Part shown: piece after piece, positions 17,107 through 30,642 of the stretch
How positions within the stretch are numbered: position 1 is the first letter of the stretch
How the letters are laid out: each line of letters begins with the position of its first letter
From: Eudromia elegans
Lineage: Eukaryota > Chordata > Aves > Tinamiformes > Tinamidae
NCBI GenBank assembly: GCA_003342815.1
Contig: PTEX01000195.1
Span: forward strand, 70,200 to 134,199
Direction of reading: 5' to 3'
DNA: 64,000 bases
Program-made: the position numbers and the translations under genes
Notes under the pieces: model-generated
Database searches by the model: none
What the model was told of the DNA's origin: nothing
The model's input: only the letters and a program-made list of their open reading frames with translations

Positions 17107-20100
17107 ATGCGAGCGGCGGCGGGCACGGCGCTGCTGGTGCTGCTGGCGCTGCTGCGTGCGGGGCTCGCGGTTGCTGCCTGCCCATCAGGTGAGATGCCGG
17201 GCACAGGATGTGGCGCGGTAGCCACCGCGGCAGCCACTGTGGCAGCCACGGTGTGTCTCGGCCCGCAGGTACCTTCGCGCTGGGTGCGAGCTGCCAGCCT
17301 TGCCCGCCCGACACCTTCTCCAGCGCCGCGGGACAGAGAGGCTGCAGCCTCTGTCGCAAATGCGAAGGTATCGGCACCCACTGCGGGCGGCGTCGGGGGA
17401 GCCTCGTCTGGATGACAGTGGAGGCAGAGACAGGGTGACCTCTCTCCCCAAGCAGCTGGGCCTGCGCAGGGAGTGGGGTGAATGAGGGGGGTTACTCTTT
17501 TCAAATGCTTCACTTGCCCAATGCAGGATAAAATAATTTCTACTAACTTGTCATTTTATTGCAAGCAGAAAATAGCACTGGCCAAATAACGTGATGAACA
17601 GTTCCCATCAGTCTAAACGGATGGTTTACTTTTTGTCAGTCAGTCGAGCAAATGTCTTTGTACTTCCGCTACTCCAGTCCTTAGGTCTGAATGCATATAT
17701 AACACAGGAGTTGTTTTCACCTTTCAGGAAGATTCAGGTACTTAAGACAGTGCTCACCAAAAAGCGATGCTGAATGCACGTGCAGGGATGGGTATCACTG
17801 CAGTGGAAACAGCTGCTCCCGCTGCGAGAGAAACTGCGGTGTGGGCAAGGAGAACACCGGGAGTGGTAAGGTCACCTTTCCATATTAGCTTAAGCACCTG
17901 TGTCTGCTGCACTGCACACAGTGCAGAATCGGGAGCTATAAGGATCTCAAACAGATAAAGACCAGGTGTTCTGCTAACCTGTTTGCATACTCCATGGAGC
18001 AAGCACAGTCAGCGATGCTTACCAAAATCAGAGCCCCGCTGAGATTTAAATCACACACACTTTGGTTCCGTTTATGTGACAGCAGCCTCGTGGCCAGCAT
18101 GTGGGATACAGAGCTGACAGCACTGCAGTTAAATGCAAGCTGTAGCAGCTTTTCTTAACAGTGAGGGTGACAGAGCACTGGAACGGCTTGCCCAGAGAGG
18201 TGGTGGAGTCTCTTTCTCTGGAGATCTTCAAAACCCTCTTGGACATCACCCTGTGCCACCTGCTCTAGGAGACCCTGCGTGTGCAGGGGCATTGGACTAG
18301 ATGACCCCTAGAGGTCCCTTCCAACCGTAACCATTCTGTGATTCTACGATTGTGCTAAAATGTCTCACTAGCCAAGTACTATACATTGTGCAGGGCTTCA
18401 GCAGCGGACACAGGGAAAAACTTGCCTTGTAAACTCAGAACAGCTTGTAGAATATTAATTGATGGCAAGTATTTACAAATGTGGATTGTAGTGAAAGTAT
18501 GAACAGACAGTAACAATGCTGTTTAAAATGCTCATCTTATGTAAATAGTGAATACCCTTCCTTGTCTTGTTGAAGGTTGCCAAACTTGCCGCTTTGGAAC
18601 CTTTAATGATCAACCCAATGGCTCCTGTAAAAACTGGACAAAGTAAGTAATCAAAAAAAAATGATACTACTATTGCACTTGACTGAATTTGTTTTCATGA
18701 TTTTGTTTGTTTTTATTTTAAATATTTTTCAGATGTTTTGCAACTCAGGTCCTGGAATCTGGAACTACAATGAAAGATGTGATTTGCAGACACACTTCAG
18801 ATAGTCCTGCTTCAGCCACTACTCTATCCACCACTTCTCCTGCCTTCCCCTTTTCTATCATAGTGCCAAGTGAGTCATCACATAATATTGTTCAATTATA
18901 GCTATAGAATTATGACTTTTCTGAGACGTACTAGAGCTTACAGTCATATTTAAACCATAAGGACCTTCTTATATCCATTTCCAATATTGCAAAACTAATA
19001 TAAAAACAGACACATTGAGGTGGCAGTAAAGTAGTTGGCAAATGCAAATTTGCCCTGTAACAATTTGCCCTGTAACACTTAAAAGAATGCTGTTTGCTTC
19101 ATAGGGAAGGACCTCCAGATGGACATCATCAGAATTTCTCTTGCTGTAACTGGGCTGTTGTGCATAGTGTTTCTTCTGCCTTTGTGCATATGCTTCAACA
19201 TCTGGCAGAAAAAGAAACTATGCACTGTCTTCAAAAAAAGTAAGATGGATACACTCTTAAATTGATTTTTTTTTTTTGAAACTAGATAGAAACGAGGAAT
19301 CTGGGTGTAGGTGCCTTCAGAAGATAGTTGTAGATAGCTTGAAAATTTTTTGTGGAAGTCGGACAGAGTAACTGAAAGGAATCTATAGTTTGGGAATTTT
19401 TATTATCATCAGGTCTCAGTTATCTATGACTGTTTTATCAGTGTTGCAGGTTAACTCTGACCACATCCACAGAGGTGAAAAAGCTCACCTGAGCCTTGCT
19501 TATCCTGGTTTTTGTGGTCTTTTTTTTTTTTTTTAATCATTTCCAAGTACCATCCCTGGCACATGTGACAATAGCACTTTCCAGTCCTATCTGGTCAGAA
19601 ATAGTACCTATGGCCCAAAGCCTGAAAGTCTTAGGGCACAGGGCACACTACAGCAAAAACCATACTGCCTTCTGTTGTGCTTTGTGAGTATTCTTACATT
19701 TTATCAACAGTAAAAGAGTGAGTATCAAACTAGGGTATGTTGCTACACTGATGCAGAGCCAGCTTGAATCTGTGAATCTCCAAGTTATCCCTTGAACAGA
19801 GAACTGGGGAAAAACAAAACAAAACAAAACAAAAAACCACCAACTTTTTTTCTTTTCTTTCCTAAGGGTATGAGGGTAAAGGTTTGATCCTCTAATGCGA
19901 TTCTGATTATAGGAGAAAATAACATTGGCACAAAAATCTAACAGTTCCATGTTATTCACTCTTTCTTTTATCTTCTGTAGCAAACAAAAGCTCAGTAGCC
20001 CTTGATGCACTGGGCAAAGTAGGATAAATTAATGCATTGGAAATATCTTTGTAGAGAAAAAATTTACGATCAAATTATTATATTACTTTTTTACCTGCTC

Positions 20101-20316
20101 ATGTCCTGCACTTGTGACTGAGAAAGGGTGGAATAAGAAGTCTGGATATGTACAACAGAATTTGAATGTATGCTTTTGTTTTCATTAGTGCATACCACAC
20201 TCGAACAGTCAATTCAAGAAGACGATGCCTGTAGCTGCCGCTTTCCTGAGGAAGAGCAAGGTGAATATCACAACTGTGGCAAATTCACAGAATTCAGAGA
20301 TCCTTTGGTGAATTAG
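17107..20316 (+). CDS. TNFRSF9: TNF receptor superfamily member 9 (4-1BB, CD137)
   Basis: Seven coding exons: 17107-17188, 17269-17367, 17728-17865, 18576-18642, 18733-18869, 19105-19239 and 20189-20316. Together they give 786 nt, or 261 residues (human about 255). All introns are GT-AG and phases agree. Residues 1-24 form an Ala/Leu-rich signal peptide. Cysteine-rich TNFR repeats follow, including [19 protein letters not shown]-type DAECTC and [14 protein letters not shown], all close to human 4-1BB. A Ser/Thr stalk leads to a transmembrane segment at about 182-206. The tail has the SIQED and PEEEQ acidic stretches where mammalian 4-1BB binds TRAF1/2, around the conserved CSCRFPEEE. It is a costimulatory receptor of activated T and NK cells. 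The last exon reads through a GT at 20261 to TAG at 20314-20316; a spliced alternative is listed separately. I chose the ATG at 17107 because it opens the signal peptide and no upstream in-frame ATG is seen. Confidence 0.92.
18155..18353 (+). mobile_element. CR1 LINE 3' fragment (plus orientation)
   Basis: The stretch reads as the avian CR1 3' end: a GGCTTGCCCAGAGAGGTGG-type segment, then GAGGTCCCTTCCAACC and the terminal ATTCTGTGATTCTACGA repeats. It is a truncated copy in the third TNFRSF9 intron, between the coding exons at 17728 and 18576. Confidence 0.9.
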
Positions 20317-20510
20317 GTCAGCCAAAACCACTGTTTTGGTCAGCCAAAATTTTGTTTTCTTCAAGAACAAAGAACAAGAACTTGCCTACAGAATAGAGAG
20401 AGTATCAGAATCTGTGAATTTCAGCATGCTTAACAAGCCAACTAGTAAGCAGAAAGTGGATCTTTCCTAATTCTCAAAAACAAACCCACCAAACGAAACC
20501 AATCAATCAA

Positions 20511-20550
20511 CACATATATATATATATATACACACACACATATATATAAA
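20511..20550. repeat. (TA)n/(CA)n microsatellite
   Basis: Alternating TA and CA dinucleotides in the TNFRSF9 3' region. They are likely length-polymorphic. Confidence 0.9.
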
Positions 20551-21383
20551 TCTACTCCTTACACTGGTTTGTTGAGCTGCTTCTTTTAGGAACAGTATTT
20601 CTACGATANTGTATTTGATCTACAGACTTACACATGTACATCACTTAAAAGTGGTAGAAAGGGAGTATGGCTTTCTGGCCTCCCTTTTAAACTTTGTCTA
20701 GGCCATAATTTACATGCAGCTTGAAGGCAAGTAGCACATAGCAGACCCCCACATGACAGTGATGGTCTCTGTATTGCGGTTACCAACCATTTTCTTGAAT
20801 TTGAAACCTCCAGCTCCTCTTCAAGTGTGAATCATTAGTGTTGAGTTTGATTTACAGACACAGAGAGATCCTGTTTAAAACTTGCAGATGCCATCAGCCC
20901 TGGAAGCAGATACTGGACTTGACCTGTACACAGTTTCCTAGTTAAAAGAGAAGAAGCTCTAAAAGTCTAGAGCTGCAAAGTTTGAGAATAGCTTGCATCT
21001 GCTGTTATATTGCATAGACTGGCTTAAGAGAGGCAGTGGAAACAGTGAGAAAAGCTGTGGTTGACTTGATCTCAGAAATAGATGTTACAATGCAGCTGGA
21101 CTGCAACATCTTGAAGCCCTACATCATTCCACTTCCATCTTTTAAATTATATAAATACATTATGTACCTTGCAGATGTGGTAAATGTAGAATGCGATACA
21201 TTTCTGTTACTATTTTTATAACTCTGAGGTTGGAAAGATTTTAACATCAAACAGTGTATCTGCCTTTTTGATCAATTACTGTTACCTTAGTCTTAAAAGA
21301 AAAAAAAAAATGTATGTTTGAGTCATGGCACTGGCAGTAACACTTCTAACTTTTTACAAAACCAAATAATATCTGATGTGTTC

Positions 21384-21389
21384 AATAAA
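21384..21389 (+). terminator. TNFRSF9: candidate TNFRSF9 poly(A) signal
   Basis: AATAAA about 1.07 kb beyond the read-through stop codon at 20316. It would give a 3'UTR of roughly 1.1 kb. Confidence 0.5.
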
Positions 21390-24386
21390 TATTTGAAAAT
21401 ATAATCAAAATCCATAAACATGTCATCTAAAGGGTATTTTTTTTTCCTGTGACTAAAACTTAAAAGAATACTGTTGTGCCAGAAGAATGACAGACTGACT
21501 TTCTGCTCAAGAGAAGATTAAGATAGAAGATTATTTTCTCTGAACCACACTTATGCTTCTAAAATTGTATGCAAGTGGTTAAAAGTCAGCATATTAGAAA
21601 GTACATGTAGCTCTGGAGCTTGAACTGCAAAGTTTATTTAAATAAAAAAGAAAAAAAAAAAAAGAGTCCTTCTCCAAAGTCTCCTCATCTCTCCATCAGT
21701 ACTTTCAGTCATAAGAAATATGACTTGACTATCAAGTCAAATTCACAGCCTTAAAGACACAGGCAGACCATATGAAAATCCACCAATGTATTTACAATTT
21801 GTCACCCTTGCAGCAGTGGTGGATGTCTTAGAAGACTACAGGGAGTGCTTGTGATTAATTTCTAATCTGCACATGAAATAAGAAAATTAGAGTACACATC
21901 CAGAACACCTGGTGTCTTTTTCCTTGGAAAGAGAGACTCTAGTTGGAATTTCACATTTTGCTGGCTAAATCTGACTAAAATTACAGAAGTAGTCTTCCTT
22001 TAAACCCAAGGAAGATATGGTCAATTCTGCCTGTGATTTCTGTCAGAAGAGAATGAAGAAACCTAAATTAATGACAAAACAATAACTTTGTTGCCACAAG
22101 TATCTGTTGCCTGTATACAAATACTGCATTTTTCAACAATGCATCTCTTTCAGGCACAGAAACAGAGTACTTATTACATTTATACTCTACCTTTCCTTGT
22201 CTTAAATGTTAGGTCCAAATCTTCACTGAAATTCTGGGGACACTTCCACATGTCAAAGTGTATAGTATTACAACATTTTTATATTGTTCCAATTGTTTAT
22301 ATTGTTTGGGGAAGGGATGGAGGAAGGGAAGAGGAGAACTCTGTAAAAAGAATCAGTTTTTATATATATATATATACACACAAAAGAATTCCCGAGCCAA
22401 ACATATAATGAAAATAGGACAGGTAGTCACTGTTTACCTGACAACCTTGATCTGAAACTTAACTCTTCACGCTACATAATTCTTCATGCAACTACTGCAT
22501 ACTTATTCTTTAGACCTCTAGCAATATTACCACTTGGATCTTAGCTTTTAAACTCTTTATTTGCAGAGAGTTAAACAGAAGGCCCTCTCATACTGTAAGT
22601 GGCAGTTTGTTACCTGTATTTTTTGATAGGTCATGTGCATCTTGGCTTCACAGGTAGCTCTTCTTGGAAGAACAGACTCTTTAATTCTTTAATATCTGAA
22701 TAAACTTATAATGTCACCTAGAAATAATGTAGGTCACTCCTCCTAACACTTTGAGCTGAATCTCTTGTCTGTATTCTGTGACTTTCTTCTCTCAAAAGTC
22801 TTTGTCATTTAATAGAATCATAGAATGGTTAAGGTTGAAAGGGACCTCTAGAGATCATCTAGTCCAACCCTCCTGCTTATTTATTAAATTTATTATTTCT
22901 ATTATGTAGCAACCAAAAAGAAATGGAATACCATGACAACTCAAGCAGTACAGGTGGTTTTGGATGAGGTAACAGGCCAGATGCAAGCTTTTCACTTGTC
23001 TATTTGTTTTTCTTGGATTTTGGACAGTGTCCCACTAGCTAGACCATGTATGGAGACCTTGGTGACATCAGACCAGAATTCTGCAGGCATGGAAAAAGGA
23101 GATATACCCTCATTAAAAATAAGTTTAAGTAGGGGAGCCTCCTGTCTTTTTATTGCTTCCAAAACCAGTACCATTTCCTGGCACAGTTACTGGTAGCAGT
23201 AATTAAAACCTTGGTCATCAGATTTGGTCTTGATTCCAGTTTCTTGGAAGAATTCTGTAGGTAGGGGAAGCAAAACATTTCCTGTCTCTGTCTCTCTTTT
23301 ATATAGACAAACAACATCTAGACATTTTTATGTATTTCTCTACCTGATACACCTGGAGAGGAGAATCCCTGAAATTATAACAGCACCTCTCAAGCACATA
23401 AACATACTATAATTCTTTTAAAAACGATTTCTTAATTTCAGTTTCTACAAGATCTTCCATACTTACTACGTCACTGTAGCAATTTTACCTTGGCCATTGA
23501 GTTCCTCAGATACCTTCTTCTGCTTCAAAATCTCTTCTCCCTCCAGATGTTCCAATTGCACATTTCCTACAAGGAAGAACAATGCTTACTGTTTAGTGAT
23601 AACTTATCCTTCTAAGAATTCCCGGAAAGTTGTGTGCATTATATAAAAAATCTCTCTAACTGTGAAATACATAAAGTTTTCTAATGGAATAGACACTGTT
23701 TAAAGAACCAAGGACATAAGACACGCTCCTGTATATTGTTCACCCTGGGGGAAGCAATGCATGTATGTTACATTTGAAACACATAACAACTTGCCTTTTC
23801 CTAAAACAAAATGAGTGTGTGGCCTTCTCTGACAGTCATTCTGATACTAACACCATACCCACAAATTACTCTATAGGAAATGATTCACTCTTAATACCTA
23901 GGAAAAGTTATCTATTCAACAGATCATTTGTACCATATTACTTGCACCTGGTTTGTATAACACACAAAACCAAGATAAATCTCACTATTGAAATGATAAA
24001 GTCTCGGTCTATTACTAAAGACTAACTCATTTTCCCTCTCACAAACAAGCCCTCCCTGCTATATTGATAGATACATATATGTGTGTGCGTGTGTGTATAT
24101 ATAACCAGAACTATGTATTTTCCTGCTCTCTGCTTTCTTCAGAATCAGTCAAAGGAAGCATTCCAGCCAATTAAGAGCTGTTTTGCATGTTAGCTGTAAG
24201 GAATACATGTGTGAATATCCTTCTACCCCTGGAACTGCCATGAAGATTATTACTGGATATTGTCAATGTCCTCACTGTAAATGAAAACTTTTTACATCAT
24301 CTGCAAAGAAAATGGAAGTTCCCTCTAACTTAAAGTTGTCAAGAGCTTGTTATGATATCACCTACTAAGTTGCTTTCTCTTTCTAG
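21390..24386. other. no gene seen; intergenic or TNFRSF9 last intron
   Basis: Past the first poly(A) signal I see only AT-rich DNA, a CR1 fragment at 22811 and TA/CA/GT dinucleotide runs (22361-22380, 24070-24105). If the alternative tail exon is real, this is intronic. Confidence 0.55.
22811..22880 (-). mobile_element. CR1 LINE 3' end fragment (minus orientation)
   Basis: ATAGAATCATAGAATGGTTA followed by AAAGGGACCTCTAGAGATCA and TCTAGTCCAACCC is the reverse complement of the CR1 3' end. Only the terminal 70 or so bases are recognisable. Confidence 0.9.
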
Positions 24387-24427
24387 ATCCTGGATTCATA
24401 CCACTTAAAACAATTGACTATGGATGA
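24387..24427 (+). other. TNFRSF9: possible alternative last coding exon of TNFRSF9
   Basis: The last called TNFRSF9 exon contains a usable donor, GAGCAAG followed by GTGAAT at 20260/20261. At 24387 a strong acceptor (TTTCTCTTTCTAG) opens a frame in the matching phase that adds DPGFIPLKTIDYG and a TGA. This would give a protein of 256 residues, almost the human length. An ATTAAA hexamer follows at about 24502. It could equally be chance; transcript reads across the junction would decide. Confidence 0.3.
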
Positions 24428-26827
24428 ACACCTTTTGAAATCAGTGCAAATTTCTGCTGTTTGTCCTGTTTACATTTAGAAAGTAAAGCAATTGTATCTG
24501 ATTAAATGTGTGCAAACCCCCGTGCAAATGCATCTACCTTAAGGACGATCGACTACAGTTTATCTTAAGATAAACTGTTAAAGCTATTCTCAATCCATGT
24601 AACCTAAACTGAAACAAGACATTTTGAAACTGAAATAAGAGTCCAAGACACCCATCTAAGTCACTTTGAAACCACATTTTAGATTATATTGCCTAACTTG
24701 TTCCTTGTATACAAACATTTCTGCAGTGTAGAACAAATGTTTTTCCGAAAAAAAAGAAAAAGATTGGGGTGAGGGTCAAGCAGAATTGACAGAAAGCTTG
24801 ACAATTTATCTTTAATGCAACAGAGAAATATTTTTATGAAATTCCTTCAATATTCACAGATAAAATCGATCAGCAAAACCTCTCTATCACTCTCTCCAGT
24901 CCAGGGAAGCAGGACTGACATTAAGGAGTTAATGAGATAGGCAGAGAATGAGAGCAGGAACATAAAGGTCATCTAAAAGCTAACTTATGTCTTGCTTTCT
25001 GCTGAGGGGAATTTTGGTGTTATCTGTTCTTTCATATTCTTCGTCTCCTGCTGTCCGACGGTGATTTTTAACCAGCTAGTTCTTCCACAATTTGGAAAAA
25101 GCTGTTCAACAGGTAATAACACCAGAAAAAGAAGAAACAGAACTGTGCTGGAATGAGTCCATCAGATACATGCACTTTTCTTGTGATACACATCAGAATC
25201 CTACACTTATATGAAAACCATACACTTCCACACATAGGTGGACATTTCTTCTTATCTATTCTCCAGAATGATCAGAAGTCACATACTAGCATTGTCAGTT
25301 ACTAGCCTCACTTTAAAAAACTCATGTGAAGCAATAAGATGAAGTCTCTAAATACTGACTGTTCTTAGGAATCATCCTGTACTATAAACTGTCTTCAGAA
25401 TCTTGCAAGAAAGGGGATTTTGCTCTCATTACCTAACTCCAGTGTAGCACACAATAGAAGCCGAATCAGAAGTCTAAGATCTGACATCCACTTCCTAACT
25501 CTAGGTTAGGCCCTGCTTTATTTATCACTAACATCCACAGGGATTGACTTTCACTCCAGTCAAGACCAATCAGAAAGTCAGACATCATTGAGAAAATCAG
25601 TTAGCACCTGTTGTAGCAAGAATTCTTTGACAAACAGGAATCCATCCCTTAATCCGTGAAGGAAAGATTCTGTGTGGCTGACTGCCAAGAAACATTCATT
25701 CATTTACACAATAACCTTGAAAGAAACATTTTAAGCATTAGGTTGCCTGGTGAAACCTTGGCCAGCTTTCCCCCTAGTAAGTACACAGATTTGTCCTAAA
25801 ACGTGAATCACAGGGCCTGCAGAGATTCCATTTAATTAACAGAAATATTTCAAGTAGTGAAAGACTAAGTAGATTACACACTTGGAAAGTATAGAACAAA
25901 ATTGAAGTCAGCCTCTGTGAGCCATTAATTTACTGCTTATGCTAAGTAGGATAGACAAATGATAATGATTATTACAAGGCCTCTTTAATTACTCAGTGGC
26001 TTTTGTCCAAGCACTGAGCTTCTACAGAACTGTGTGATATTTGTCCTCTAATTGTGGAGTTAGAAACTATATCACCTTGCAAAAAATCTTGACGCCTGAA
26101 GAACCTATTCTGTCCAACTCACTATCCAACCTACTAAGAAAAGGAAGACTGAGAAGGGTACTGCTGCTTCCCTACTGGTACTTCTTAGTATGATTGTTCA
26201 AAAATTGCATTTCTAGACTTAAGAGACGGAAGTATATCAAAGCAAAGTGTTCACTAAAATCCTCAGATAGACAGATGGTTGCATGGGCAGCTCCCAGACA
26301 GTAATTTGTACAAACGGTCTAGGTACTCAAAGGTGAAGAGAAGCAGAAAGCAACACTAAACTCCATAGATCTGTTTATTCAAAACATCCATTTTCTCACA
26401 GAGGTAGAAGATAATTAGTGTAGCTTTGGTTTTTGTATATTTGTTCATATATATATATATATAACAAGCACAGCAGTTGTCTTACACCTATGCAGCTGCA
26501 CGGGCTCCAGGAACACATGCAAGCACTCTTGATAGGCTCCAAGGTCACATATATGCCCTGTCCATGGTCCTGTGTCAGGACTTTTAATCTTCCTTAATCC
26601 ATCTTCAAAGAAAGGGAACAGAGCTCTTCAGTTGAGAAAGGACGTGTGTGCAAGAAGAAAAGTAAAACATTTTTTGAGTAGAACAATAAAAAATATGCTT
26701 TTTTTCCCCCCTAAAAAATAGTAAACTTGGAGCTCTACAAATGCTCAATTCTACCCGCTGCCTGTTAAAAGCAGACCTTCCCCAGTATCTGCTCCCTGGT
26801 CACTCCAGGTTTGTTCAGGAGGTTTCT

Positions 26828-26843
26828 CAGCGCCACCTTCTGG
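26828..26843 (-). promoter_or_regulatory. candidate CTCF binding motif
   Basis: CAGCGCCACCTTCTGG matches the core of the reverse-complemented CTCF consensus (AGCGCC-CCT-TGG). It lies between the immune receptor gene and the hormone gene, a reasonable place for an insulator. This is motif evidence only. Confidence 0.45.
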
Positions 26844-29319
26844 AGCCACCTTCATAATTTCATTATGAATCCCTTAAATCCATTGAGAGACAAAACCAGC
26901 ACGAGCAAGAGAGAATGTTTCTTTTCTCTGAAATGCAGTCTACGCCAAATAAATACACACTGACCAGCTCTTTAAATGCAGCCATCTAAGGAAAACTCAA
27001 TGTTGTTCAGAAAATCGAAGAGGAAATTATATTCACCTACGCTAGTCCTTTCCACTCACCCATTCTCATAGCAGGAAAAAAAAGAGTTTGGCACACTGAC
27101 TAGAATCTCAGTTGTTTAGGACTACTCTGGATTATAGAAAGGTGTCTGTAATCCAGTGCTTTGCCTACAAAATACCTCACATTGTATTCCTCTGCACCAA
27201 GGAAGCCAAGACTGGAAACTTCTGTTAATCCCAATCGCAGCAGTGCTGCAGAAACAGACTTGCATCTCCAAAGAAAGTAAGTCCAGATCTCCAGCTTGCT
27301 CCTTGCCTGGGTCTGATGAATGTGAATGTAAATATGAACAGTTGCTGGATTGCAGCCTATGTCTTTCAGCAAGACTGCTCTGTACTCCTTTCTGTCTAGA
27401 GTGCTAACCAGAAAGATGAGGCAAAAGCATCTTCATTCTTCTACTGTCCAGACCATAATTTCTTACTAGGCTTCCTCTTATATCATCTACTTTCATCTTT
27501 TCATCTTTAAAAATAAACCCTTACTGCATATTCAGTTCCATTACATTTTTTTTTTTGAGGAACAAACCTTATTTTGAGATCCGGTCTCCTCTGCTAGTGG
27601 AACAGCAATACATGGAATCTGATTCCCAAAAGATATTTCCAACTACAGACATGCCAAGGCTTACTTTCCTTCATGTTAGTGTCTAGGCTTAATTTGTTAA
27701 TTTTGCAGTGCTAGATGGGCAGGAGAATTAAGGACCAGCTTGTCAAGCTTCACTGGAAGAATATACCCAGACTACAGTGTGCCAGCCCAGCATGGCCAAA
27801 AACTCGAGAGTTCCCCTCCCACCAATCTAATGGAAACTATACTACAAAGGAGCAATGTTTTGGCAGCTGTGAACGTGCACTAGTCCAAAAGTTTTAGGTG
27901 ACTTGCCAATCACTTAGCAAAACAAAATATCTTTAGATAGAGAGTCTTACTGTTTTCATAGAGACGTGCAGAGACGTGCATTCAGTTATGCAGACATGCA
28001 AGCCCTTCAGCCCACCACAGAACAGGAAAACCTAGGTCTATCACTCACTTCCTGGATAATTTTGAGACAAATTCAAAACAGACATACTACTGTGTGTAAT
28101 TAAATATACCATATAGCACTATTCAGTTATAAAGAATATATACCATAAATGCTACATTACCTTTCTCACACAGGAGGAAAAATGAACATCTTGGAAAAAG
28201 GAAGTTAACAGTGAGAGCCCAAGTTGTTATGGTTAGGTTCTTCCTTTGATCCACAGGTCCTCCAACAGGCTATCTTCTGTACAGAAATTCCATTGTCATG
28301 AAATGGAAAATTCAAGCTTGAAATTGCCACTCTAAAATGCACAGTATATGTAAGGCAACGCAAGCTGGTGACATTACAACTTATTGCATATATGATTTCA
28401 TATGGCAGTTATAAGGCACTTCATAAGGCAGAAGTTTCTTCTGACAATTAAAGACAATTTTTATGATAGGTTAACCTATAACTACTATGCAGTTTGCTCA
28501 TTAATCTCTGGACTACTGGTTGCCCTGCTATCTTAAACTAAAGCACTTTCCTCAAAACAATTTATTAGCACCGATAGGACTTAAATTTTACCAAATTATT
28601 TTAATGAAAAACACCTTAATTTTTTTTTTTTCAAATTAGTTCCCAAGCTTTCAAAGTGCAAGTCACATTTACCTCTTTCACCCATGAATACAGGGATTTG
28701 AACTTTTGTTTAGGATGAGCTGTTTCTTTGCTTTGCATCATGACGTATGCACTGTCCCCTGAGGAAAATGCCTTTGACATTTCAGTGGAAGAAAGAGTGA
28801 CAGCTTCAAATCTGAGTAAAGGCAATAAGTTGCGGGTACGTTGCCAAACTTCTACATGACGCACTTCATGATTGCTCTAAGAGGCTGAGTCTTACTTGTG
28901 AGAAGACAAAGGACATAAGCTACTTGTCAAGAGTGCTTCATTAGCTTTCCTCGCAGGATGCGCTGAGCAAATATTGATGATGCCATTGTCATTGATAGTA
29001 CACTGAAGGAGAAGTTTTGTGCCAAGTCTTGAGGACCAACAGTGAGATCATGCATCAAATCAGACCTAATTACTATCTGCAGCTTTGGAATGAAGAGTTG
29101 CATGACTCAGATGAGAGAATTCCTCTCTAGTTACTTACCTCTCTGAGAGAGAAGCACAGGGAATGGAGCACATAAAATATATTAGGTTAATTCTGAGAAG
29201 TTTTTTTGTCATATTCATCAACTTCAGGAAAGAGAAGGTCAGAAAAAGGGGTTTTATAGTTCATACACCTGCAGCATATGTTGAGTTAATGCTGGGGCTC
29301 CCTGCACACACAGAAAGCT

Positions 29320-29490
29320 AGAAAGCTTAGGCTGGAAGGTTCTCTAGAGATCATTTGTCTGTGCCTCCCCTACAGTCAAAGACAGACCAACTTTGAAGTT
29401 ACATGAGGATGCTCAAGGTCTTATTAAGCTGAGTTTCAAATATCTCTGAAGAAGAGTCCACAGCTTCTCCAGACCACACATGTGTATGCA
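29320..29490 (-). mobile_element. diverged CR1-like fragment (minus orientation)
   Basis: TTAGGCTGGAAGGTTCTCTA followed by GAGATCATTTGTCTGTGCCTC and later TCTGAAGAAGAGTCCACAGC resembles an old CR1 3' end in reverse orientation. Divergence is high, so the boundaries are rough. Confidence 0.6.
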
Positions 29491-30615
29491 CACATGCATG
29501 CACACACACCCCCTGTTGCCTTTGAATTAGATAGNCAATGGAAACCAAACTGTTATTGCTGCTGCTAACTTTAAAATAGTTCTAGGAGCCACAGAATTTA
29601 CAGCATGAAAAATAATCTGTTATGAAATAGTGAGTAAAAAAGAAAATATATATTCCGCAATAAAGAAAAAAGAAAGCAGATAAGCTAATTCCTATTGCAA
29701 TTTGCATTATCATGCAATTAAACACAGGAAAATAACTTTAGGAGTATCAAAGTATTTTGAACAGCATTTGTGTGCATAAAGGTTTGATTCAGAGGGGTGG
29801 AAAAGTTACTGAACTTCTATTTATTATCAACCTGAGCATGAGTCACCTTTCATCATCTGAAAGAAAGAAAAATATCTTAAATACGCACTTCTTAAAATTT
29901 TATCTATATACAGTTGAGCATGATGCTTCATAGAGAATGAAGATTTGTATCCGGCCCAGTGAGTTCTTGCTCTTTGAGGTGAAAAGAGAAATTATAACAA
30001 ATGAATACATAAAACATGGCGGGAGAAAACAAAGACTGAAGTTATGACATTACATTTTATACAAGGCAGTCTTTATGTTAGCACCAAATAAAAGCAAAAA
30101 GCAAACAGAAGACAGCAGACAAGCAAAATTGCAAAGGGTCTTCCAGTCCAGCGGGAGACCACATTTAATACTGAACAAGATAGTTTATATGCATCAAGCA
30201 AGTCTCCAGATGGAAGCTGTACTTTTCTCTGCCAAGACAATTCTCTAGGGTTACATTGAAAGAGGCCTTCTCAAATAAATAGATGTAAAATACTTCAAGA
30301 AAAACTATAAGAGAGAAAGAAAGAGAAGGAGAGAGAGGGGAAAAAAAGTTCACTAACTTTTTTTTTTTTTTTAATTAACTATACATTTTTAACCCCCTTC
30401 TCTCTAAGTTCTTCTGGTACAAATACTCCAAATGCAACATAACTACACATCCGTCTATCTCACAAAAGGGGGAAAAAAAAAAAAAAGAAAGAATATTTCA
30501 TATCAGATGCTTTGCGTCAAGCCTGCAAAGGTTCATATATCAGCTGTCTTAGTGGCCTGGTCATTTCAACCAATGTCTGACCCTTTCACTACATGATTTA
30601 TAACAGCAAGTTACC

Positions 30616-30642
30616 TTTTTTTTTTTTTTTTTTTTTTTTTTA
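30616..30642. repeat. poly(T) tract
   Basis: An uninterrupted run of about 27 T, roughly 220 bases upstream of the UTS2 TATA box. Confidence 0.95.

Noticed and set aside
16803-17513. 236-codon minus-strand open frame opposite TNFRSF9 exons 1-2
   Set aside because: Compositional shadow of the CpG island and of the real TNFRSF9 coding strand.
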